A DNA stretch of 64,000 nt from CAYMZZ01 sp047600605 (GCA_047600605.1 JASGKK010000001.1:62001-126000); one strand, 5' to 3'. Shown: positions 36,874-46,532, counted from the first letter of the stretch. Notes: generated from the letters alone by a model not told the origin. Numbers and translations are program-made.

Positions 36874-39243
36874 ATGTGGGTAAAACAAATACTGCTTTGT
36901 GTCTTTTTATGTGTGAACGGCCTGTGGATATTTGCGCAACCAGCTACGGTTATAACCGTCAGAGTCGTTAATAAAAAACAGGAACCGATACCACAGGTAA
37001 GTCTGCAGTTGCTTAATAGCGGGCAGGCCGCGCTGAGCGATACCCAGGGTTTTATTCAACTATCGTTGCCCGTTGCAGGAAGTTATCGGGCTATTCTTTC
37101 GGCCGATGGATTTGCTACACAGGAAATTATTATCACTTATCCGTCCGCAGCAATGCCCGTATATGTGCTGGTCACCGAAGTAGAACAACTGGGAGAAGTG
37201 ATCGTGCGCAGCGACAGAAAAGAAACGACCCTGCAGCAGGTAACCACGGCAGTCACTTCATTTAATGAAAAAAGTGTGCAGGCTTTCCGTCTTTGGAAAA
37301 CGGCTGACCTGGCTGGCCTTGTGCCCAATCTCTATACTGCCAGCCCTGGTGATGGGCGCAATATCACGGCGCTGAGGGGCATCGTTTCCACTTCATATGA
37401 TCCGGCAGTGAATACTGCTATTGATGGGGTTACACAGTTTACACTCGATACGTACATTCCCCAGTTGTTTGATGTGGTGAATATCGAAATACTGCGTGGC
37501 CCGCAAGGAACACTCTATGGCCGCAATGCCATGGGCGGTGTGATCAATATACTCACCCGTCAGCCGGACAATAAGCGTACTGGTTTTGCAGAGATCAGCG
37601 CAGGCAACTATGGTACCGGACGCTATACCGCGGGGTTACAAATGCCGCTCATAAAAGATAAGCTCTATGCAGGTGCTGCATTGCTGTATCAGCACAGCAA
37701 TGGCTTTTACACCAACACACTTACAAATACCAGGTTTGACCGGCAGAGTAGCGCAGGTGGGAATTATTATATTAAATACCGGCCTGGTTCACGGTTTACT
37801 GCCACAGTCAATCTTAAACATTTATACAACGCCAGTAAAGGTGCATTTACCCTGGCGGGCAGCCCACAGGATGCTTTGCAGCATCCGTATGAAGTGCAGC
37901 AGGATGCGGTATCAAAAATGAAGGATAAAACATGGAATGCATCGCTGGCCCTGCAATATGCAGGGACCGGAGTAAATATATTGCTGCAGTCTGCGTGGCA
38001 GTCCAATTACCGTTATTATGTGAAACCACTGGATGGTGATTTTTCTCCTATTGATGGTATTACCATTGTAAACAATTATGGACGCCCGTGGAATAAGACA
38101 AAAGTTCAGACACATGAGTTGCGTTTTAGTTCACCGGCAAGACAACTCAACCATTGGGATTGGGTAGGGGGCATTTATTATTTCGAACAGAAGTCACCGA
38201 CACGGCAGGGTACACATTTTGGAAAAGATGCAGCCTGGGTAGGGTCACCCGATATTGATTACACCATTATCAGTACTTCATGTTTGCGTAATACAGGCGC
38301 TGCCATTTACGGACAGGTCATTTATAAAATTACAGACAGGATAAATATTAAAGGAGGATTACGCTACGACTGGCAGCGTACGAAGTTGGGGGTGCTGGGC
38401 GAATATCAGCCCGATGGATCACCTGCACCTGTTTTTAATACCCGTGAAGATACGAGTGCCAGCCGGCGGTACAGCGCTTTGTCGCCGGTAGCCAGCATCA
38501 GCTACCAGGCCAGCAAAGAAAGCCGTTTTTATCTTAGCTACAGCCGGGGTTACCGCACGGGCGGGCTCACACAATTGTCATCCGATCCGGCTCAGCCACC
38601 CCTGTATGCATACCGCCCCGAATACAGTAATACCATTGAACTGGGGGTAAAGAATATGTTATGGCAAAACCGCCTGCGTTTAAACGTTGCCCTGTTTTAT
38701 AATACAGTGAATGATGCCCAGGTACCCACACTTATTTTACCGGAAGCATTTACCGTAACCCGCAATGCAGGCCGGCTACGCAGCACAGGAGCAGAACTGG
38801 AGTTGGCAGCATTGCTGATAAAAGGATTGCAACTGGATTATCGTGGTGGATATACACATGCTACTTATCAAACGCTGCATTTGCCCAAAGACGGGCAGGA
38901 TCAGGATTTCAATGGCAACCGGCAGATATACACACCGGCTTTTACCTCTATGCTGGCGTTGCAATATGAGCGTTCGATCAATCAGAAAAGATCTGTGTAC
39001 TGGCAACTACGGGGCGAACTGGTTTGCTTTGGCAGCCAGTTTTTTGACCTGGCGAATACGATCAAACAGACTCCCTATCAACTCACCAATCTGAAAACCG
39101 GGATTTCCTTCAAACATTTCAGCATAATGGTATGGGCCCGAAATGTATTTGATCGGCGGTATATTGCCTATGCGTATGAGTTTGGAGCTGCACGCCTCGG
39201 CGATCCGCGTACGGTTGGAGTGAGTGTGCAGACAAGGTGGTAG
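36874..39243 (+). CDS. TonB-dependent outer-membrane receptor
   Basis: A 789-residue TonB-dependent receptor. The signal peptide ends near LWIFAQ (residue 22). A carboxypeptidase-regulatory-like domain (about 25-105), the plug (about 120-235, with LRGPQGTLYGRNAMGGVINILTR in two parts) and the barrel follow; it ends in RW like many outer-membrane barrels (aromatic terminus). The plug pattern is that of siderophore- or small-ligand-type receptors, not SusC. It follows the ThuA-dehydrogenase gene by 39 bp, so it may bring in a cofactor (such as PQQ or a metal chelate) or the same substrate. That link is inference. Confidence 0.93.
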   Translation: MWVKQILLCVFLCVNGLWIFAQPATVITVRVVNKKQEPIPQVSLQLLNSGQAALSDTQGFIQLSLPVAGSYRAILSADGFATQEIIITYPSAAMPVYVLVTEVEQLGEVIVRSDRKETTLQQVTTAVTSFNEKSVQAFRLWKTADLAGLVPNLYTASPGDGRNITALRGIVSTSYDPAVNTAIDGVTQFTLDTYIPQLFDVVNIEILRGPQGTLYGRNAMGGVINILTRQPDNKRTGFAEISAGNYGTGRYTAGLQMPLIKDKLYAGAALLYQHSNGFYTNTLTNTRFDRQSSAGGNYYIKYRPGSRFTATVNLKHLYNASKGAFTLAGSPQDALQHPYEVQQDAVSKMKDKTWNASLALQYAGTGVNILLQSAWQSNYRYYVKPLDGDFSPIDGITIVNNYGRPWNKTKVQTHELRFSSPARQLNHWDWVGGIYYFEQKSPTRQGTHFGKDAAWVGSPDIDYTIISTSCLRNTGAAIYGQVIYKITDRINIKGGLRYDWQRTKLGVLGEYQPDGSPAPVFNTREDTSASRRYSALSPVASISYQASKESRFYLSYSRGYRTGGLTQLSSDPAQPPLYAYRPEYSNTIELGVKNMLWQNRLRLNVALFYNTVNDAQVPTLILPEAFTVTRNAGRLRSTGAELELAALLIKGLQLDYRGGYTHATYQTLHLPKDGQDQDFNGNRQIYTPAFTSMLALQYERSINQKRSVYWQLRGELVCFGSQFFDLANTIKQTPYQLTNLKTGISFKHFSIMVWARNVFDRRYIAYAYEFGAARLGDPRTVGVSVQTRW

Positions 39244-39302
39244 AAAAGTACATTAGTCGTAGAAGATTTTTTATGCCTCTTTGCTTTTAAACCTTTATAC
39301 TT

Positions 39303-40037
39303 TTATACATTTCCCTCCATCCCAAGCTCTCTTAAAAAATCTTCTTTGTAACTACTACCGATCGGTATTTCAGTTTTTCCTATATATACGCGGTTGCCTT
39401 CGATCAGGCTGATCTTCGATTTATTGATAATAAAGGAGCGATGAATCCGGACAAAAAGAGATCGGGGGAGTAATTCTTCAGCTGCAGTGAATGTCATACC
39501 TACGGCGAGTACCTCTGTAGTAGTGACAAAACGAGTGAAATTGCCGCTGGCTTCTGCATACAGCAGATCAGTATGATTGACCCGATAGATCTTCCGGTCT
39601 GTTTTTAAAAACAGGTAATCCGTACCGTTGTTTTCAGACGGTGTTGATGCAACTGTTGAAACAGGAGTGACAGCGGCGGACTGTATTTTTTCAATGGCTT
39701 TATCTACGGCTTTCATAAACCGCTCCATGGAAAAAGGCTTGACGAGGTAATCGCTTACCGATAGTTCAAAAGCTTCTACGGCATATTCCCTGTATGCAGT
39801 GGTAAGGATGACAGCCGGTGCTTTCTTAAGACTTCGTAAAAAAGATAATCCATCGATCACAGGCATATTAATATCCAGAAAAAGAATATCCACTTCCTGT
39901 TGCTGCAATACCTGTTTAGCCTCCAGGGCATTGTCGCAGGAAGCCAGTACCTCCAGATAGGGAAGATGGCTGCAATATGTTTCGATGATCTGTCTGGCGA
40001 TCGGTTCATCATCGGCTATGAGGCATCGGTACGTCAT
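39303..40037 (-). CDS. LytTR-family response regulator
   Basis: A 244-residue response regulator. The receiver domain (about 1-120) has the acidic pair in CLIADDEP, the phosphoacceptor Asp in ILFLDINMP (about residue 54) and Lys in YLVKPF. The LytTR DNA-binding domain (about 145-242) has DYLFLKTDRKIYRVNHTDLLYAEA in part, then FVRIHRSFIINKSKI. The start ATG (40035-40037) overlaps the stop of the kinase gene in a TAATG arrangement, so the pair is translationally coupled. Confidence 0.95.
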   Translation of the reverse strand: MTYRCLIADDEPIARQIIETYCSHLPYLEVLASCDNALEAKQVLQQQEVDILFLDINMPVIDGLSFLRSLKKAPAVILTTAYREYAVEAFELSVSDYLVKPFSMERFMKAVDKAIEKIQSAAVTPVSTVASTPSENNGTDYLFLKTDRKIYRVNHTDLLYAEASGNFTRFVTTTEVLAVGMTFTAAEELLPRSLFVRIHRSFIINKSKISLIEGNRVYIGKTEIPIGSSYKEDFLRELGMEGNV

Positions 40038-41065
40038 TATTTTGCTTTTAGCTGTAGCATTACAGTATATTGATTATTTTCCTGGCTTTGGTAAAAGATA
40101 TGTTCAGCGGGATAAAGCAGGTCCAGTCTTTTCTGAACGTTGGAGAGCCCCAACCCGCTATGTTTGTTTTTAATGGCAGATGTTTCGTGGTTTACTTCAA
40201 ATGAATTGGTGACGCGGAAACCGATCACATCTTTTTCGATAGCCAGTTCGATGCGGATAAAGATTTGTTTGGCGGTCGTGTTGCCGGCATGTTTAAAGGC
40301 GTTTTCCACAAAGACGATCAGCAGCATTGGCGCTATACGTACCTGGGCATTGCCAGGTGATTGGATAGCTGTTTCGAGATGCAGCCGGTTGCCCATCCGT
40401 ATCTTTTCAAATTCAATATAATTGTTCAGGTAGTCGATCTCATTTTGCAAAGACACAAAGGTTTCGCCGGCTTCATATACGCTATATCGTAAGAGGTCCG
40501 AAAGACGTAGCAGCAATGGAGGCAGTTTCTCGTGCTGGGTGAGGGAAAGGCCATAGAGGTTGTTTAATGTATTGAAAAGAAAGTGCGGGCTCAGTTGCGA
40601 TTGCAGGAGCTGAAGTTCTCCCTTATGCTGTTCGGCAGAAATGCGCGCTTCCCGCAATTGTCCCTGTGTAATGGCTCTTATCATTTTTACAATAATGCCT
40701 AACAGCAGGCTGCTGATCAGGAAAGGCATCCAATAAAGCAGCAGGTTAATGGCCTTGCGGTGCTGAAGCGGAAAATCGGCATGAAAGAACAGCCAGGAAA
40801 CGCAACCCGTAAGCAACAGTGACAATGCAATGATCAGCCGCATGGAAGGTTTATGCCCCCTGGTCAGCCATAACTGGGTAAAATACCGGCCGCAAAATAC
40901 TCCCGCAAAAAAGCAGATCGTCAATCCCGTCGCTACCGTTTCTTCTTCACTTACATCGATAGTCTTCAGGTATGCCTCCGTGGCCTGCCACACCGGTATA
41001 GAAAAAAAGGCTGCCAGCAGGAGATAATACCGGTTGCCAAAATAATTACGGAAAGAGTTGCTCAT
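40037..41065 (-). CDS. LytS/YehU-type sensor histidine kinase
   Basis: A 342-residue membrane histidine kinase when started at ATG 41063-41065; an in-frame TTG three codons earlier is less likely. There are about four transmembrane segments (residues 10-145). The His_kinase region follows with the phosphoacceptor in LQSQLSPHFLFNTLNNLYGLS, and an HATPase_c domain with VFVENAFKHAG and the glycine-rich GLGLSNVQKRLDLLY. It is coupled with the LytTR regulator downstream. It is divergent from an outer-membrane barrel gene at 41289, which is a likely target. Confidence 0.94.
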   Translation of the reverse strand: MSNSFRNYFGNRYYLLLAAFFSIPVWQATEAYLKTIDVSEEETVATGLTICFFAGVFCGRYFTQLWLTRGHKPSMRLIIALSLLLTGCVSWLFFHADFPLQHRKAINLLLYWMPFLISSLLLGIIVKMIRAITQGQLREARISAEQHKGELQLLQSQLSPHFLFNTLNNLYGLSLTQHEKLPPLLLRLSDLLRYSVYEAGETFVSLQNEIDYLNNYIEFEKIRMGNRLHLETAIQSPGNAQVRIAPMLLIVFVENAFKHAGNTTAKQIFIRIELAIEKDVIGFRVTNSFEVNHETSAIKNKHSGLGLSNVQKRLDLLYPAEHIFYQSQENNQYTVMLQLKAK

Positions 41066-41288
41066 GAGTAACAATTTTTGATCCCCGCTGGCAAATATCG
41101 GGCGGCTGACCGGCCGGATTAACTATCGCTGACGGATTATTGCCCGGCGCTGACAGAATCCGGTTTACACATGACCAATTCATCCGTCAGCCGTCTGAAG
41201 CAGTCTGTCAGGGCATGACCAAGATACGACACAATTAGTTGAATGCCTGTTGCTGCCGGTCAATATTTGTGGCTGAAACAGATCGACA

Positions 41289-43715
41289 ATGAAAAAGATT
41301 TTACTCAGCCTTCTCCTTATCTGTATGGTACATGGATTAATGGCCCAGTTTTCGGTTGAAGGCAACCTGATGGATCAGCGGCAGCAACCAGCTGCCGGCA
41401 TCGCAGTGATACTTATAACAGTAAAAGACAGCACCAGGCAGCAGGCTGTGAGCGATTCGCTTGGCAACTTCCGGTTTGGTCAACTGACAGCCGGACCATT
41501 TATTGTATCCATCCATTCACTCGCGTGGAAGCCTTATCAAACCGGTTTGATCGCTATTGATAGCAACACCCGGCACTATAAGCTTCCCGGTATTGTGCTG
41601 GAACCAGCTGCCGCAAAAGAGTTGTCGGCTGTGATAATACAATCGCGTAAACCTTTAATTGAGCTGAGTCCCGATAAGACCACGGTCAATGTAGAAGCGA
41701 TGCTGGGTAGTACCGCCAGCAATGTTCTGGATGTATTAAGCCGTACGCCAGGTGTGCAGGTCGATAACCAGGGGCAGATCAATCTCAATGGCAAGGCAGG
41801 TGTGCAGCTGTTGATCGATGGCAAGCCGATGTATCTGTCGGCTCAGGACCTGGCCACTTACCTGCGTTCGATGCCTGCTGCTTCGCTCGATAAGATTGAG
41901 TTGATCGAAAACCCATCGGCCCGTTACGATGCCGCCGGGAATGCAATCATCAATCTGCGTCTGAAAAAAAGCAAAGCAGCCGGATTTAACGGCGGTTTTT
42001 CTGCAGGCTACTCACAGGGACGTTATGACCGCCATTTTTATTCGCTTAACCTGAATTATCAGTATGGTCGCGTGCGCACGTATATGAACATCGGAGCAGG
42101 ATTAGACAAAAATTTTTCAACCGATGTTTACCGTCGTCGTTTTTTCACAACGGCTAATGAATTGTTGTCTGTAATAAAACTCAATAACTGGCAACAGAAT
42201 ACGGGTAAGGGAATAAACCTGAATGCAGGACTGGATTATCAGCTGACTGATCATACACAGTTTGGGCTGACCGCCAGCTTCAATGCAGGTAAAAGAAAAG
42301 GATTATTTACTTACGAAAGTAAAACACAGGATGCCGGCGAGCAGCAGACAGAACTGGGATATGGCAATACGCGTAATAAGGATACGCGCAGTAATACTGG
42401 CCTGGGTGTTAATTTCCTGCACAACTTCGCACGTAAAGGCCGTGAGTTGAGTGCAGATGTCAATTATCTGCGGTATGAGATGGATGGCCGGCAGGAACAA
42501 TTGCGGTATCAGCAACTGGCAAACAGTCAGCCGGAGAAAGAACCGGTTTGGTTGTACCAGGTGCCGGCCGCTATTCATATTTATTCTGCGAAGACTGATT
42601 TTGTAGAACCGTTCTCAGATAAGGGACGATTGGAAGCCGGCTGGAAATCCAGTGTTGTACGAAATGAAAATACTACTGATGTACTGACAGGAGATAATAC
42701 TCCGGTGTATCGGCCTGACCTGTCTAATCATTTTATATATGAAGAGTTCATTCATGCCGCTTATGTAAATGCGCAGCAGCAATGGAAAAGAGTGGGGCTG
42801 ATGGCAGGTTTGCGGATGGAGTATACACATAGTAAAGGCCGGCAGGCCGGTCAGGTGCAGACGGCTGGCAGCGATTTCAGCCGTAGCTATGCAGACTGGT
42901 TCCCCAATTTTTCGATCAGCTATAAACTGGATACGACACGTGTGCGGGTGTTAACACTGCTGTATTTGAGACGTATCAACCGGCCTAATTATCAACAGCT
43001 GAATCCTTTTCTTTTTTATCGGGACAATTACTCTTATACGGGTGGAAATCCGTTGCTCAACCCCCAATTTCAAAACCGGATTGAATTAAAATATCAGCAT
43101 GGGCAACAGCTATGGGCAGGCCTCAGTTACAACCCGTTTACCGGTGTAATAGTTCCTGTGACACAGGTGCTGCATGATACACTGATTACACGGCCGGGTA
43201 ATTTTCGTTTCGGAAAAATGCTGCTGCTCAATATCGGGTACAATACCCGTGTTACATCGTGGTGGTCGCTCAATACCACTCTTCGCCTGTCACGTATTGG
43301 CCTCAAAGGCACGATAGATGGGCTGCCATTGCAACCCAATACCAATGTGCTGCGCTGGGAGTTTAATAATTATTTCACCTTTTCTGCCTCTGTTTCAGCA
43401 GAACTGGGCAGCTATCTTGCGAGTGCAGATATGAATGGACAAAATGCTACTTCAGCAATGTTTCGCATGTACGCCGGTGTGCAAAAGAAAATAGGAGAAA
43501 AGCTGAGTGTGCGGTTGTCTGCAGAAGATGTTTTCGGATCATGGGTTTATCACAATAGGTCCATTGGGTTGAAGCAGGCTGATTATATACAAACAGGCCG
43601 TTCAGATACACAACGGCTTGGTGTATCACTGTCCTGGCGCTTTGGAAAGAAACCACAGCAGCAAAAAAGAGAAAGGGAAGCAGCAGCGGAGGAGGAAAAA
43701 GGGCGAATAAATTAG
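41289..43715 (+). CDS. Outer-membrane beta-barrel protein (TonB-receptor-like, OMP_b-brl_3 type)
   Basis: An 808-residue outer-membrane protein. The signal peptide ends near GLMAQ (residue 20). A carboxypeptidase-regulatory-like domain (about 22-105), a plug-like region (about 125-215; NVLDVLSRTPGVQVDNQG, LNGKAGVQLLIDGKPMYLS in part) and a barrel of the 'outer membrane beta-barrel family' follow. The C-terminus is a charged Gln/Lys/Glu-rich tail after the barrel (KPQQQKREREAAAEEEKG), unusual for a barrel that should end with an aromatic residue. It is divergent from the LytTR two-component pair, a common arrangement in this phylum. Confidence 0.92.
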   Translation: MKKILLSLLLICMVHGLMAQFSVEGNLMDQRQQPAAGIAVILITVKDSTRQQAVSDSLGNFRFGQLTAGPFIVSIHSLAWKPYQTGLIAIDSNTRHYKLPGIVLEPAAAKELSAVIIQSRKPLIELSPDKTTVNVEAMLGSTASNVLDVLSRTPGVQVDNQGQINLNGKAGVQLLIDGKPMYLSAQDLATYLRSMPAASLDKIELIENPSARYDAAGNAIINLRLKKSKAAGFNGGFSAGYSQGRYDRHFYSLNLNYQYGRVRTYMNIGAGLDKNFSTDVYRRRFFTTANELLSVIKLNNWQQNTGKGINLNAGLDYQLTDHTQFGLTASFNAGKRKGLFTYESKTQDAGEQQTELGYGNTRNKDTRSNTGLGVNFLHNFARKGRELSADVNYLRYEMDGRQEQLRYQQLANSQPEKEPVWLYQVPAAIHIYSAKTDFVEPFSDKGRLEAGWKSSVVRNENTTDVLTGDNTPVYRPDLSNHFIYEEFIHAAYVNAQQQWKRVGLMAGLRMEYTHSKGRQAGQVQTAGSDFSRSYADWFPNFSISYKLDTTRVRVLTLLYLRRINRPNYQQLNPFLFYRDNYSYTGGNPLLNPQFQNRIELKYQHGQQLWAGLSYNPFTGVIVPVTQVLHDTLITRPGNFRFGKMLLLNIGYNTRVTSWWSLNTTLRLSRIGLKGTIDGLPLQPNTNVLRWEFNNYFTFSASVSAELGSYLASADMNGQNATSAMFRMYAGVQKKIGEKLSVRLSAEDVFGSWVYHNRSIGLKQADYIQTGRSDTQRLGVSLSWRFGKKPQQQKREREAAAEEEKGRIN

Positions 43716-43796
43716 GGTAGAAGGCGAAAGGTAAAAAGGTGGAAGGTGTAATGGAAATAAATGCCTTTTACCTTTTACCCTCCACCTTACACCTCA
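43714..43796. repeat. Purine/pyrimidine repeat pair between convergent genes
   Basis: Purine-rich repeats (GGTAGAAGG, AAAGGTAAAAAGGTGGAAGG in the left half) face complementary pyrimidine-rich repeats (CCTTTTACC repeated, then CTCCACCTTACACC) on the right. The arms can fold on each other imperfectly and may act as a bidirectional terminator between the barrel gene (ends 43715) and the leftward operon (ends 43787). The same repeat type occurs near 4430, 6913-7027, 23480 and 39280. Confidence 0.55.
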
Positions 43797-45292
43797 TCTT
43801 CCGTATCGTACAGTTCAAACTTACCTGAATCGGTCAACAGCATTACCTGGCCGGCATGATGACCGGGTATGGCGGATACATAACGGTAGCCGGCCAGAAT
43901 TTTAAATGTTTTGGTCAAATGGGGCTGGCTGTTGGTAATGTGATACAGTAATGCCTGCTTTTTCTCCAGCAGGATAAATCTGTTTACACCTACAAACGAG
44001 ATGGCCAGGGGAATACTATCGGCATTAAATGGTGAAACATCCTGCTGTCGCATTACCTGGTCCGGCGTTAGCAGAAAACAACCCCGGTTTGTGCTTGCCA
44101 CAACATAATCTCCCGGAAATAAACCGCTATGACCTATGCAACGGATAACTGAATCCAGCGACAGCTCATACGCAGCGGTATCCCTTTTTTGCAGATAAAA
44201 AACGGAGGAGTTTTGCTGACCAAACCAATAGCCTTCACGTCCCTCATAAAAAATACTATTGAAAATGGCCGCATTCATCTCTCTTTGCCCGGATTCAAAA
44301 ACAGCTATGGTCACTACAGAGCCTGTGCGATCGTATTCTCTTATGATAAATTCTCCATTTTCCAAACTCATCGCAAGCAGATTCCCGGAAGAGCCCATAC
44401 AGATAGCTTTCTGTTCATGGATCCAATCCGGGGTAAAGACCTCTAAACTTCTTGGGAAGTATTTGTTTTTTAATAGCTTTTTCTCTGTGAGAAAATCACT
44501 CCAGTTGGGCAGCAGGACTATCCATTTGCTGTTGAAGTTATAAAGCAGAATGGGATTGCTTACAAAACGTTCATCTTTCAATGGCCAGCGGTAGTATTCA
44601 ATATGGCCATCCAGGTTGAACCGGGCCAGTACCAGTTCCTGCACGCGGCGTCCCACAGCCAGTAATTGTGTATGACAATGCCATAAACCGAGCCATTCCA
44701 TTTCACTGCTTAATTCAAAACTGCTGGCCTTCCTGTTGATTTCTGGTTCTTTGTTTTGTTTTTGCGCAAACAGATAACGGCTGCTATCGCTGGCTACCAG
44801 CGTGTCTTCGGGAAAGAAGGAGCCCAACTGCAGCAGGGCTTTTTTATCGCCAGAATCGTACAGGGCTGCTGTCATCTCATAAGCCATATCACGAATCACT
44901 GCTTTTCCGTTTTCATCGGCCGCTTTTCGTAAATACCCTTTACTGATATCCAAAAGCATGTCATATTGTGCAGGGGTGGTATGATGCTGATAGATATCGT
45001 GTAGTGTATCATGTGCCGGCTCATTGACTGTACTGCTCCGGATAAGAATAAATTTTTCCAGGCAGGCCTGTGGCAACAATTGTTGTTGCCAGCCTTTGAG
45101 CCAGAATTGCTGCGCCCTGTCCGGATCATTTATTTTATCGAGTGCAAGTGTGCCGGCATTGAGCAGGTCGTTGGCAGCGATTTGCTTTTCCAGCGCTTTT
45201 TCATAGTAAACGATTGCAGCTTTCGGATTATTGATCTTCCGGTACAGATCACCGGCATTTTCGTATTGGTTCAGATCGCGGTAAATATTCAA
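43787..45292 (-). CDS. 3' part of the bpX6-like protein: TPR plus beta-propeller (frameshift fragment)
   Basis: A 501-residue reading frame, probably the C-terminal half of the protein encoded by 45249-46532. It opens with TPR-like helices (YRDLNQYENAGDLYRKI, KAAIVYYEKALEKQ; about 3-45), followed by more helical repeats to about 185. The rest (about 195-500) shows beta-propeller-type blades such as EMEWLGLWHCHTQLLAVGRR and HIEYYRWPLKDERFVSNP. The only in-frame start is TTG (45290-45292), 44 bases inside the previous frame, whereas genuine junctions in this operon use ATGA overlaps. Restoring one frame gives EAIEIYRDLNQYENAG, a continuous TPR. The role is inferred from the MoxR-vWA-beta-propeller ternary systems. 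Confidence 0.75.
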   Translation of the reverse strand: MNIYRDLNQYENAGDLYRKINNPKAAIVYYEKALEKQIAANDLLNAGTLALDKINDPDRAQQFWLKGWQQQLLPQACLEKFILIRSSTVNEPAHDTLHDIYQHHTTPAQYDMLLDISKGYLRKAADENGKAVIRDMAYEMTAALYDSGDKKALLQLGSFFPEDTLVASDSSRYLFAQKQNKEPEINRKASSFELSSEMEWLGLWHCHTQLLAVGRRVQELVLARFNLDGHIEYYRWPLKDERFVSNPILLYNFNSKWIVLLPNWSDFLTEKKLLKNKYFPRSLEVFTPDWIHEQKAICMGSSGNLLAMSLENGEFIIREYDRTGSVVTIAVFESGQREMNAAIFNSIFYEGREGYWFGQQNSSVFYLQKRDTAAYELSLDSVIRCIGHSGLFPGDYVVASTNRGCFLLTPDQVMRQQDVSPFNADSIPLAISFVGVNRFILLEKKQALLYHITNSQPHLTKTFKILAGYRYVSAIPGHHAGQVMLLTDSGKFELYDTEDEV

Positions 45293-46532
45293 TGGCTTCC
45301 TGATACAGGTGTCCCTGCTCCAGGCAACGGGCCGCTGCCGTCGGATTTTTTAGATGATCCTTATATAGAATAGCGGCATCGCGGTAATGCCCGCCTTTTT
45401 CGAGGACATTAGCCGCCTGATAATAATCGCCGAGCAGATTAGCATAGATGTAAGCTGCTTTGCGATGATCATTGTTTTCAATAGCTCTTTGCGCCTGTGT
45501 GATATAAGAACTGCGCAACCGGTCGGCATGGTTATCAGCATTCCAGTAATCGGCAGCAAAGCCTCCTCCCAGTGAACCGATATTAAATAACGGTCTGTTT
45601 TTTTGCAGACGCCCCCCGGCTTTGGTTTTGCCACGATTCAGATAGGGGCTGCTGAGGGGTAAAGCATATTTGATTGCTTCATCCGGGTTTTTCTCAAACA
45701 TTTTCAACAGCCGGTTAAGTTCTTCGTTTCGTTGCGATTCGAGATTACTGATCCCTTTCCTTGTCCAGTTGAGCAGGCTGGTGAGCCAGTCGTCTGAATG
45801 ATTGGTGTAGCTGCCAGATGAGGGCGGCTTTTTTCCTGCGAGTAATGCAAACGGATAGAGGAGGAGCATGATCAATCCGGCAAACAATTTCAATATCAGC
45901 TGAAGCAATTGCAGCAACCAATAGGCCATTTGCCGTATCCATACAGGCCATTGCCGTTTTGGTTTCGGTATGTCTTCAAATGACCGAAAACCGCTCAGTG
46001 CTTTCAATTGATCTAATAGCTGTGGTACTTCCGTTGTTTTTAAACGGATTGCTGTAAAGGGTGGAGCAGGGGGCTGCCCCTGTTGAGCCAGGTCCCACGG
46101 AGTTTGATCCATGGGAGACTCCTGTAGCAGGTTGAGCCAGTCTACCTGGTCAGTCGTTTCAAACCCGGTAAATCCCAGTTGCGGATGCAGGACCTGTACC
46201 GGCCAGCGTTGCAATGAAGTCCAGTCGCTGTCGGTGATCCGTGGCCATAGTTCGGTATGCTGGGGTATAAATAATCCCGGATAAGGCTCTGTATAAGCGA
46301 TACCGCCCGGTAATGTATCGCCACCTTTAAATCTGGCAGGCAGTATGGCCAGCAATGCGGCCGGACGAATAGTTTGTGCGGAAGCAGGCAGCGCATAACA
46401 GGTAAGTTCTGTAATGGAAAGCGGCCAGCTGTCAATGATACCGATCCACTGCTGCGGATGAGTACCCATCAGCAGGATAGCCCGCACCGGGCGGGTTATG
46501 GAAGGGTTATATTGAAGCTGCAGGGTGGTCAT
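45249..46532 (-). CDS. bpX6-like membrane/TPR protein of a MoxR-vWA-beta-propeller system (5' part)
   Basis: A 427-residue frame that I match to bpX6-type proteins of MoxR-vWA-beta-propeller ternary systems. The N-terminal domain (about 1-195; RPVRAILLMGTHPQQWIGII, WPVQVLHPQLGFTGFET) is followed by a hydrophobic membrane segment (about 205-238; MAYWLLQLLQLILKLFAG, then LIMLLLYPFALLAG). A cytoplasmic helical part with TPR-like repeats follows (about 350-427; AAYIYANLLGDYYQAANVLE, DAAILYKDHLKNPTAAARCLE). The last 12 or so residues (YLPRSEPIRKCR) look out of frame; the repeat continues in the next frame. It overlaps the vWA gene by ATGA at 46529-46532. It probably anchors the complex to the inner membrane. 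The family name is from memory and the activity is unknown. Confidence 0.78.
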   Translation of the reverse strand: MTTLQLQYNPSITRPVRAILLMGTHPQQWIGIIDSWPLSITELTCYALPASAQTIRPAALLAILPARFKGGDTLPGGIAYTEPYPGLFIPQHTELWPRITDSDWTSLQRWPVQVLHPQLGFTGFETTDQVDWLNLLQESPMDQTPWDLAQQGQPPAPPFTAIRLKTTEVPQLLDQLKALSGFRSFEDIPKPKRQWPVWIRQMAYWLLQLLQLILKLFAGLIMLLLYPFALLAGKKPPSSGSYTNHSDDWLTSLLNWTRKGISNLESQRNEELNRLLKMFEKNPDEAIKYALPLSSPYLNRGKTKAGGRLQKNRPLFNIGSLGGGFAADYWNADNHADRLRSSYITQAQRAIENNDHRKAAYIYANLLGDYYQAANVLEKGGHYRDAAILYKDHLKNPTAAARCLEQGHLYQEAIEYLPRSEPIRKCR

